The position numbers and the translations under genes were made by a program. A DNA stretch of 7,120 nt from the NCBI GenBank assembly GCA_937124505.1, contig CAKZKV010000132.1, positions 1-7,120 on the forward strand, given 5' to 3'. The notes beneath the pieces were generated by a model. It was given only the letters and a program-made list of their open reading frames with translations. It was not told the DNA's origin and did no database searches. Shown here one piece after another: positions 1-4,832 of the stretch (position 1 is its first letter; every line of letters starts with the position of its first letter). The DNA is from an uncultured Alphaproteobacteria bacterium. GTDB lineage: Bacteria > Pseudomonadota > Alphaproteobacteria > Micavibrionales > Micavibrionaceae.

Positions 1-534
1 GGCTATTACGGCGGCTGGCTGGATTTGGTGACGCAACGAATTATCGAAGTCTGGTCGTCCCTGCCGAGCCTGTATATCCTGATTATCTTTGCGTCTCTTT
101 TTATTCCGGGCTTTTGGACGTTGCTGTTTATCCTGCTGCTGTTTTCGTGGGTCTCTCTGGTGGATGTTGTGCGGGCGGAGTTCCTGCGCGCGCGGAATTT
201 TGACTACGTCCGCGCCGCCACGGCGCTGGGCGTGGGGAATTTAACGATTATGTGGCGGCACGTCCTGCCTAATGCCATGGTGGCGACCTTGACCCTGATG
301 CCGTTTATCCTGACCGGCTCGATTACCGCTTTGACCTCGCTGGATTTTTTGGGGCTTGGCCTGCCGCCGGGCAGCCCGTCTCTGGGTGAACTCCTGGCGC
401 AGGGAAAAAACAATTTACAAGCCCCCTGGTTAGGAATTACCGCGTTTGTGTCCCTTGCTTTGATGCTGTCCCTGCTGACCTTTATTGGTGAGGCCGTGCG
501 GGATGCGTTTGATCCGCGCAAGACTAATCTCTGA
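1..534 (+). CDS. yejE: Peptide ABC transporter inner-membrane permease YejE, C-terminal part (5' end outside window)
   Basis: Permease subunit of a YejABEF-type importer, which in enterobacteria takes up peptides and microcin C. The frame is open from base 1, so the first Met in view (base 25) is internal. 177 residues remain, about half of the usual length of roughly 340. The cytoplasmic EAA loop that contacts the ATPase lies at about bases 211-273 (RAATALGVG... ending RHVLPN). The C-terminal signature SLDFLGLGLPPGSPSLGELL, followed by QGKNNLQAPWLGITAF and FIGEAVRDAFDP, is almost word for word that of E. coli YejE and separates it from DppC/OppC. Several hydrophobic helices are visible. yejF, which commonly follows yejE, is absent downstream; it may lie upstream of the window or elsewhere. 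No intrinsic terminator is seen after the stop. Family assignment is very secure; the substrate is inferred. Confidence 0.95.
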   Translation, partial: GYYGGWLDLVTQRIIEVWSSLPSLYILIIFASLFIPGFWTLLFILLLFSWVSLVDVVRAEFLRARNFDYVRAATALGVGNLTIMWRHVLPNAMVATLTLMPFILTGSITALTSLDFLGLGLPPGSPSLGELLAQGKNNLQAPWLGITAFVSLALMLSLLTFIGEAVRDAFDPRKTNL

Positions 535-632
535 AACATTTCTTCATACATTGTGAGTGATTTAAAAAAAATCCATGTTGCAATCGCAACTCGACTCATG
601 CAATATACGCATATGTTTAATGCAAAAACTGG

Positions 633-1220
633 ATGGCTAGGATGTATGCACATAAGTTTATAAATATCATTCAAGACGATATTGCCGTTCTGGAGGAACC
701 GTTTGAGTTGCCTGCCAGACTGGAACTGCGTTTTGCCGAAGAGGCGGATCAGCAAGCACTCAGGTTATTTGTTGAAGCAAACCAGCCGCATATGTCTGAT
801 GTTGAAAGTTTTGTGATAAAGGGGCATGCGGTGATTCTATACGCACCTGAGCAGCAAAAAGTTTATGGCTGTGCGGTGGCGCAAAAAGTTCCGGGAGATG
901 ACCTTTCCCTGAAAATTCATCGTCCTTTTTCAGTTATTCCCTGGGTTGGCCTGAACCAGATGATGGTGGCAGCCTTGCGTTTGAAACAGAAAGCGCGAAA
1001 GCCGGGCATAAGGATTGTTGAGGAAAATTACGGAGACTGGGGCATTTTTGAAAGTGATCAGGATGCGGAAAGTTATCTGAAGCGTTTGGCTCACATGCGG
1101 GCTGTGGTGTCTTCTGGCCGTAAAATGGCGCTCGATATTTCGCCGGCTCTTGAAACTATCCGCCATATCAAGGATATTAGGCTGTCCTTGCTGTTGCGGT
1201 GCGGAGGGGCCCGATGTTGA
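633..1220 (+). CDS. Hypothetical protein, possibly a degenerate GNAT-like fold
   Basis: A 195-residue soluble protein that I do not recognise. It has no signal peptide or membrane segment. Residues 30-50 (LRFAEEADQQALRLFVEAN) resemble the first strand and helix of GNAT acetyltransferases, and residues 66-84 (AVILYAPEQQKVYGCAVAQ) resemble their strand 2-3 hairpin. The acetyl-CoA loop (Q/RxxGxG/A) is not visible, so activity cannot be claimed. A basic stretch KQKARK lies at about 118-123, and the C-terminus ends CGGARC. The start is uncertain: Met1 (633) has no good ribosome binding site, and Met4 (642) is equally possible. It stands 98 bp after yejE and 115 bp before the M20 gene. Its last codons contain GGAGG, which could serve a tiny overlapping ORF (1214-1255). 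It looks real by length and by lack of any convincing competing frame, but the function is unknown. Confidence 0.6.
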   Translation: MARMYAHKFINIIQDDIAVLEEPFELPARLELRFAEEADQQALRLFVEANQPHMSDVESFVIKGHAVILYAPEQQKVYGCAVAQKVPGDDLSLKIHRPFSVIPWVGLNQMMVAALRLKQKARKPGIRIVEENYGDWGIFESDQDAESYLKRLAHMRAVVSSGRKMALDISPALETIRHIKDIRLSLLLRCGGARC

Positions 1221-1255
1221 TTTTCTACGTTTTCTCCTTACAAAATGTTGCATGA
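1214..1255 (+). CDS. Candidate 13-aa leader-type small ORF
   Basis: ATG at 1214, six bases after a strong Shine-Dalgarno sequence (GGAGG, 1203-1207), opens a 13-codon ORF reading MLIFYVFSLQNVA and ending TGA at 1253-1255. It overlaps the stop codon of the upstream gene in another frame, so translation could be coupled. The product is very hydrophobic. Its stop codon sits in the left arm of a predicted hairpin (1252-1271). This is too short to support by composition. It may be a leader peptide for the M20 gene, a remnant start site, or chance. Confidence 0.25.
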   Translation: MLIFYVFSLQNVA

Positions 1256-1271
1256 CGGAACACTCTGTCAT
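1252..1271 (+). other. Predicted stem-loop in the 1221-1335 intergenic region
   Basis: ATGACGGA (1252-1259) pairs with TCTGTCAT (1264-1271) as an 8-bp stem with one G-U pair and a four-base loop, ACAC. No T-run follows, so it is not a convincing intrinsic terminator. It could be an operator or leader structure for the M20 gene 65 bases downstream. Confidence 0.35.
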
Positions 1272-1316
1272 TGATATCCATTTCACAAATAAATAAGGTA
1301 AAACATCTTATATAAA
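1271..1316 (+). promoter_or_regulatory. Possible promoter for the M20 amidohydrolase gene
   Basis: Two -35-like elements are present, TTGATA (1271-1276, five of six matches) and TTCACA (1282-1287, five of six). AT-rich -10-like sequence lies around 1308-1316 (TTATATAAA). Spacing is not ideal: 20 bases from TTCACA to TTATAT, while the element 17 bases from TTGATA is poor (TAAGGT). A start near 1320 would give a very short leader that still holds the GGAG site at 1327-1330. Weak evidence. Confidence 0.25.
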
Positions 1317-1335
1317 GTGAAGAAATGGAGTCATC

Positions 1336-2532
1336 ATGAGCATCCGCAATTCAATTGCCGCCATGCAGAAAGAACTTGCAGCGTATCGCAGAGAACTGCA
1401 TCAAAATCCGCAAACTTCTTATGAAGAAGAGTTTGCCAGTAACCTGATCGCCGAAAAGCTGACCGAATGGGGTATTGAACATGAGCGTGGTTGGGCCGTG
1501 ACCGGGATTGTGGCCAAAATCGACGGGGAAACCAATTCCTCCGGGAAAGCTATCGGCCTGCGGGCTGACATAGACGCACTGGACATTACGGAGGCCTCAG
1601 GTCAGGAGTGGGCGTCAAAAATACCCGGAAAAATGCATGGCTGCGGTCATGATGGTCATACGGCCATGTTACTGGGCGCGGCAAAATATTTGCAGGAAAA
1701 CAGAAATTTTGACGGGACGGTTTACCTGATTTTTCAACCCGCAGAAGAAGGCGGGGGCGGGGCCATTAAAATGGTGGAAGAAGGCCTGTTCCAGAAATAT
1801 CCGATGGATGGCGTGTATGGCCTTCATAACTGGCCGAAGATGCCAAAAGGCCAAATCGGCCTGACGCCGGGGCCGATCATGGCGTCCAGTGATGAGATTT
1901 CTATCACGGTTAAAGGGCGTGGTGGCCATGCCGCCATGCCGCATGAGTGTGTTGATCCGGTTATTGTTGCCGCACAGATTGTCACGGCGCTGCAGACTAT
2001 TGTCAGCAGAAATACAAATGCTGTAGATACCGTTGTATTAACGATTACGAATATAAATGGTGGTACCGGGGCATCTAATGTGATTCCAGATACGGTTGAA
2101 CTCACTGGAACGGTTCGGGCTTTTAAATTTGAATCTCGTGAGATGGTAGAGCGACGTATACGTGAAGTTTCCAAGAGTATTGCAGCCGCTTTTGGCGCGG
2201 AAGTCGAGTGCTGTTACACATACGATTATGATCCGACCATTAACCACGCTGGAGAGGCGGCTATCTGTGCAGACATTACGCGTGAGATTTTCGGGACGGA
2301 AAATGTGAATGGCAATATTGAACCCTGTATGGGCGCGGAAGATTTCGGTGCTTTTCTGAAAGAAGTGCCGGGATGTTATATCTGGATGGGGCAGGGCGAA
2401 CCCGCTCAGCCGGACAGCCCGCATAACAAGGCGCTGCACAATGCCGGGTATGATTTCAATGACACGGTTATTCCCATGGGCGTTGAGTACTGGGTTAAGC
2501 TGACGGAAACTCTTCTGGGAAGAAAAACTTGA
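1336..2532 (+). CDS. M20-family metal-dependent amidohydrolase (hippurate hydrolase/N-acyl-amino-acid deacylase type)
   Basis: A complete 398-residue peptidase M20D enzyme, the usual length, predicted to hydrolyse the amide bond of N-acylated amino acids or similar conjugates in the cytoplasm; no signal peptide is seen. Metal-site motifs are all present: GLRADIDALD (74-83), MHGCGHDGHT (100-109, with Cys103 and His105), QPAEEG (134-139, with the catalytic Glu and metal Glu at 137/138), His164 in LHNWP, and His368 in ALHNAGYDFND near the C-terminus. The lid/dimerisation domain includes GRGGHAAMPH (194-203). MGAEDFG is at 332-338. The start is supported by GGAG at 1327-1330, five bases upstream. 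Family members include HipO, AbgB, indole-acetyl-amino-acid hydrolases and N-acetyl-amino-acid deacetylases, and the sequence alone does not settle the substrate. A GNAT-like gene follows after 211 bp. Confidence 0.93.
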   Translation: MSIRNSIAAMQKELAAYRRELHQNPQTSYEEEFASNLIAEKLTEWGIEHERGWAVTGIVAKIDGETNSSGKAIGLRADIDALDITEASGQEWASKIPGKMHGCGHDGHTAMLLGAAKYLQENRNFDGTVYLIFQPAEEGGGGAIKMVEEGLFQKYPMDGVYGLHNWPKMPKGQIGLTPGPIMASSDEISITVKGRGGHAAMPHECVDPVIVAAQIVTALQTIVSRNTNAVDTVVLTITNINGGTGASNVIPDTVELTGTVRAFKFESREMVERRIREVSKSIAAAFGAEVECCYTYDYDPTINHAGEAAICADITREIFGTENVNGNIEPCMGAEDFGAFLKEVPGCYIWMGQGEPAQPDSPHNKALHNAGYDFNDTVIPMGVEYWVKLTETLLGRKT

Positions 2533-2566
2533 CTTTTCCGACGCAAAAAGAGTAAAAAGAAGCATC

Positions 2567-2608
2567 ATGAACAAAATGGCTTTCAACATCCGACGACGTA
2601 CTTGCTGA
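2567..2608 (+). CDS. Candidate 13-aa Arg-rich leader-type small ORF
   Basis: ATG at 2567 opens a 13-codon frame, MNKMAFNIRRRTC, ending TGA at 2606-2608. It contains three consecutive Arg codons (CGA CGA CGT), and its stop lies in the left arm of a strong imperfect hairpin (2593-2632). The ribosome binding site is weak (AAGAAG just upstream). A -35-like TTGACT (2529-2534) overlaps the M20 stop, with a 4/6 -10-like TAAAAA at 2553-2558. The layout resembles an attenuation leader for the GNAT gene, but it is unproven and could be chance. Confidence 0.2.
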   Translation: MNKMAFNIRRRTC

Positions 2609-2632
2609 TCCTGATTGATCTGCAATTGTCGT
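2593..2632 (+). other. Imperfect inverted repeat/predicted hairpin between the M20 and GNAT genes
   Basis: Three paired blocks are nested: ACGAC (2593-2597) with GTCGT (2628-2632), TTGC (2602-2605) with GCAA (2622-2625), and GATC (2607-2610) with GATC (2617-2620). They are separated by a small internal loop and one T-T mismatch and close on a six-base loop, CTGATT. Thirteen Watson-Crick pairs in 40 bases is more than the region would be expected to give easily by chance. No T-run follows on either strand, so it is not a classical intrinsic terminator. It may be a processed 3' UTR structure, an attenuator or an operator. Confidence 0.45.
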
Positions 2633-2743
2633 GTGCGTAGAAAAAGCCTGTCAAAAAACAATCTTATCAATCGGCGATCAACCAAAAGACGCGTGACTTT
2701 GCGTGCAGTTTTTTGTATTGAACAAACAGCGTGAGATAAGAGG

Positions 2744-3346
2744 ATGACTTACAACAATCATTTTACAACGAAATGTCTGGGTGCAGAGGATATACCAGCA
2801 TTTCTGGCTTTGCATGAAGCCGTGCCGCCTGAGAAAAAGGGGTTTTTAAAACCCAGAACTCCAGAAGATTTACAGGCCCATATTGACTCCGGTATGCCCA
2901 TGATGGGGGTGTATGATGGCAACAAGCTGGTCGCCGGGGCGCTTTTAACATTTTCCGGGAGAGGGCCGGTAAAGTTTTTGGAGGGCTATACGTCACTGGA
3001 AACGGCGGCGGTCGTGCAATCAGTTGCCGCGATTCAAAAAGGCGCAATGGGAACTCTGATGGGTTTTGCCAAAGAACAGGCGCATGAAGCCGGGTATCAT
3101 TTTTTGATGGCCAAGGTCAATTCAGAGAATAAATGTGGTGTGGGGGCTTTTTCAAAACATCAGTTTGATATTGTTGAGACAAAACCTGATCCGTTAGGCG
3201 GCAACTATACAGCCCACTTTATGCGTGCCGTGGTTGCTTCTCCTGTTCCTGCCGTTGCAACAGAGCCTCAGCACGGGCAAGGTCTTCCAGGGTGTCAATT
3301 CCTGACAGAAGCGCTCCTTGGGGAATGTCAACCGGCACACACGTAA
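2744..3346 (+). CDS. GNAT-like N-acetyltransferase with 3' end overlapping kdsB antisense
   Basis: A 200-residue protein with a GNAT-type pattern: FTTKCLGAEDIPAFLALHEA (7-26, first strand and helix), GVYDGNKLVAGALLTF (55-70, strand 2-3 hairpin), then AAIQKGAMG (95-103), an imperfect acetyl-CoA loop in which one glycine is Ala, a helix to about 117, and KVNSENKCGVGAFSKHQFDI (124-143), equivalent to the late N...F..xxF region. The fold seems to end near HFMRAVV (158-164). The last 35 or so residues are Pro/Ala/Gly-rich and are read from the strand opposite the 3' end of kdsB, so they are probably a run-on tail. A purine-rich AAGAGG directly abuts the ATG at 2744, closer than ideal; the N-terminal fit supports this start. 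It would transfer an acyl group from acyl-CoA to an unknown amine. Position after the M20 deacylase suggests, but does not prove, related chemistry. Confidence 0.65.
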   Translation: MTYNNHFTTKCLGAEDIPAFLALHEAVPPEKKGFLKPRTPEDLQAHIDSGMPMMGVYDGNKLVAGALLTFSGRGPVKFLEGYTSLETAAVVQSVAAIQKGAMGTLMGFAKEQAHEAGYHFLMAKVNSENKCGVGAFSKHQFDIVETKPDPLGGNYTAHFMRAVVASPVPAVATEPQHGQGLPGCQFLTEALLGECQPAHT

Positions 3347-4043
3347 TGCCAATTTTGTTTTCCAGCAGGCGCAGTTGCTCCAGACCTTCGAGCTTCTCAT
3401 AGAAACTTTCCCCCAGAAGCGTGAATTTTTCTAGAATATCAACACGGTAGCCATACAGGCCGATATGGCGCCAGACGGGGGACATGTTCATTTCCTGACG
3501 TAATTCTTTTTCTTTGCGGATGGTGGGAAGAATGGCTTTTGAAAACCAGACGGCCCGCTCGTCTTCATCCATGATCACGGTCGTCCCGCTAAACGGCGTT
3601 TCTTTCTTGGCTTCGCGAAGGCGGTCGAGATCGTCCCAACTCAGATTATGAACCGGGGTGACAACGTCCAGGTGTGGGTTTTGCTTCATCGTGTCGATCA
3701 TTTTGCGGATAACGTCTACGGGAATAAGGGGGACGTCGCCTTGCAAGCTGATGACCTGATCCGGGTATTCCGGGAGCTGCCTCACGGCGGCAATCGCCCT
3801 GTCTGTGCCGGTTTTGCATGATTCAGGGGTCAAAATAGCGGCGGCGCCATGCTCTGCCGCGTGTTTAATGATCTCTTCATTGTCACTGGCAACAATCAGG
3901 TCAATATCTTCATACCCTTTCATCGCAAGCTGGGCGGCTTCAATGACACGGGAGAGCATACTCTTTCCATGAATTTTGGCCAGCGGTTTACCGGGAAAAC
4001 GCGTTGAGCCGTATCGGGCCGGGATCAGGATTAATAAGTTCAT
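3219..4043 (-). CDS. kdsB: 3-deoxy-manno-octulosonate cytidylyltransferase (CMP-Kdo synthetase)
   Basis: Activates Kdo with CTP to give CMP-Kdo and pyrophosphate in the cytoplasm, supplying the inner-core sugar of LPS. 274 residues, against about 248 in E. coli. The nucleotide-binding start is LILIPARYGSTRFPGKPL (4-21), with catalytic-loop Lys19. KTGTDR (77-82) matches the family's SGTERL/TGTDR site. RHIGLYGYR (192-200), LEQLRLLE (221-228) and SGIDTLEDL (248-256, with metal-binding Asp250) are typical. The QGDEP motif reads QGDVP (101-105): Asp103 is kept but the usual Glu is Val. The C-terminus has an extra charged tail of about 14 residues. Its ATG overlaps the stop of the upstream thioesterase gene as ATGA, so the two are translationally coupled. 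The last 128 bases lie opposite the GNAT gene. Family call is firm; the substrate could be Kdo or a close relative such as 8-amino-Kdo. Confidence 0.92.
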   Translation of the reverse strand: MNLLILIPARYGSTRFPGKPLAKIHGKSMLSRVIEAAQLAMKGYEDIDLIVASDNEEIIKHAAEHGAAAILTPESCKTGTDRAIAAVRQLPEYPDQVISLQGDVPLIPVDVIRKMIDTMKQNPHLDVVTPVHNLSWDDLDRLREAKKETPFSGTTVIMDEDERAVWFSKAILPTIRKEKELRQEMNMSPVWRHIGLYGYRVDILEKFTLLGESFYEKLEGLEQLRLLENKIGITCVPVDIPQGALLSGIDTLEDLARAEALLQRQEQEKQPRHA

Positions 4044-4474
4044 GTCTTTTTATCTATAATGGCAATGGTCAGGCGACTGGTGCAGGTTAATTTATTTTCA
4101 TCATTATACATATCAGTTTGCCATACATGTGTACGTCGGCCAATATGAAGTGGTTTGCAGATGCCGGTGACATACCCGTCCGAGACGCTGCGGATATGGT
4201 TGGCATTGATTTCCAGGCCGACAGCCATTTTTTCGGCAGGGTTAATGCACATCCAGGCGGCAATACTTCCTAAACTCTCGGATAAAACGCAGGACGCGCC
4301 GCCATGAAGAATGCCAAAAGGTTGCTTGGTACGGTGATCGACAGGTATACGTCCAACGAGGGCTTCTTCCCGGATTTCAAGGACTTCGAATCCAATCGAT
4401 TCGGCCATGCCTGCACAACGGGCGTCTCTTTTTAATTCTTCGAGTTGATAAGGTTTGAACCACATATTTTGCAT
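4040..4474 (-). CDS. Hotdog-fold acyl-CoA thioesterase, YdiI/MenI type
   Basis: A 144-residue single-domain hotdog thioesterase that hydrolyses an acyl- or aroyl-CoA. It closely follows E. coli YdiI (MenI): PVDHRTKQPFGILHGGASCV (44-63) and GLEINANHIRS (86-96), then CKPLHIGRRTHVWQ (106-119) and CTSRLTIAI (131-139). Expected active-site residues are present at a constant +3 offset from YdiI: Gln51, His57, Glu66 (the nucleophile/base) and Ser70. Met1 (4474) or Met4 (4465) could be the start; neither has a strong ribosome binding site, and Met4 fits the YdiI N-terminus better. It is the first gene of a two-gene operon with kdsB, overlapping it by four bases (ATGA). In E. coli MenI acts in menaquinone synthesis, but its relatives are promiscuous and no other quinone gene is here, so I give no gene symbol. 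Confidence 0.9.
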   Translation of the reverse strand: MQNMWFKPYQLEELKRDARCAGMAESIGFEVLEIREEALVGRIPVDHRTKQPFGILHGGASCVLSESLGSIAAWMCINPAEKMAVGLEINANHIRSVSDGYVTGICKPLHIGRRTHVWQTDMYNDENKLTCTSRLTIAIIDKKT

Positions 4475-4510
4475 CTTTAAAGTTATATTAATAAATTATT
4501 GTGATGTGAA

Positions 4511-4540
4511 ATTATATACTGAATATTAGGGGCATAAGAA
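4511..4540 (-). promoter_or_regulatory. Candidate sigma-70-type promoter for the thioesterase-kdsB operon
   Basis: Read on the minus strand, a perfect -10 box TATAAT (4516-4511) is preceded, 18 bases upstream, by a weak -35, TTCTTA (4540-4535). Transcription would start near 4504, giving a leader of about 30 bases to the first ATG at 4474. The intergenic region (4475-4569) is strongly AT-rich, and it is the only gap between the two divergent units, so a promoter here is expected. Confidence 0.4.
4515..4520 (+). promoter_or_regulatory. Possible -10 box for the 4570-5495 gene pair
   Basis: TATACT matches five of six -10 positions and overlaps the opposing -10 of the thioesterase-kdsB operon. 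No good -35 lies at standard spacing (TAAATT at 4492-4497), so the assignment is weak. A start near 4527 would leave a 40-base leader that includes the AAGGA site at 4559-4563. Confidence 0.2.
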
Positions 4541-4569
4541 CAAAAATCTATGAAACATAAGGATTTTGT

Positions 4570-4827
4570 ATGGACCAAAGTAAAAGATCTCTATTAATGC
4601 AGGCCCGCCTCTACAGGTTCCTTTCTATTATTTTTGTTTTGGCCGGGTTGCTGGTCTTTATGATCCTCTACGTACAGAATATGGAAGGGCGCCTGATGGA
4701 TGCCTTGAGGGAGCCGATGACAGTTTTGATGCTGTTTTTCCCGTTCGCACCGGCCATCGTGCTTTCTTTTCTGGCCAAATCAAGCGAAAATAAATATCTT
4801 TCCCAAAAGAACGCGAAAAAAAAGTAA
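4570..4827 (+). CDS. Small two-helix inner-membrane protein, function unknown
   Basis: An 85-residue protein that I do not recognise. Two hydrophobic segments are clear, at about 15-35 (YRFLSIIFVLAGLLVFMILY) and 50-69 (MTVLMLFFPFAPAIVLSFLA). They are joined by a short charged loop of about 15 residues (NMEGRLMDALREP). Basic residues at the N-terminus (KR, R13, R16) and a Lys-rich C-terminus (NAKKK) predict both ends in the cytoplasm. The start is well supported by AAGGA at 4559-4563, six bases before the ATG. The next gene begins five bases after its stop, so the two are very likely one transcript, and a joint role at the membrane is plausible. The divergent partner is the thioesterase-kdsB operon. 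No enzymatic motif is visible. Confidence 0.75.
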   Translation: MDQSKRSLLMQARLYRFLSIIFVLAGLLVFMILYVQNMEGRLMDALREPMTVLMLFFPFAPAIVLSFLAKSSENKYLSQKNAKKK

Positions 4828-4832
4828 GTCGT

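Noticed and set aside
577..590. Inverted repeat GTTGC-AATC-GCAAC after yejE
   Set aside because: Only five pairs and no T-run, so neither a terminator nor a clear operator.
204..755. Minus-strand ORF of 183 aa opposite yejE
   Set aside because: It is antisense to strongly conserved YejE codons, crosses the intergenic gap into the next gene and has no recognisable motif.
575..1252. 8-bp direct repeat ATGTTGCA (575-582 and 1245-1252) flanking the hypothetical gene, like a target-site duplication
   Set aside because: No inverted repeats, transposase or composition shift. An 8-bp match between two roughly 100-bp gaps is not rare enough to mean insertion.
2533..2640. Open frame continuing in phase after the M20 TGA to TAG at 2638, including LLILIDLQ that resembles an isochorismatase start
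   Set aside because: The M20 protein ends at its family's normal length and the extension is Lys/Arg-rich low-quality sequence. The match is eight residues long and lacks a start codon or any further domain. Stop-codon readthrough is not supported.
2038..2685. Minus-strand ORF of 215 aa opposite the M20 gene
   Set aside because: It lies across conserved M20 coding sequence, lacks family features and is best read as a shadow frame.
2689..2714. ACGC/GCGT stem followed by six Ts as an intrinsic terminator
   Set aside because: Four pairs with an eight-base loop is too weak to annotate alone; kept only as part of the leader hypothesis.
4551..4598. Short ORF MKHKDFVWTKVKDLY starting at ATG 4551
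   Set aside because: No ribosome binding site, and it overlaps the better supported gene with AAGGA before ATG 4570.
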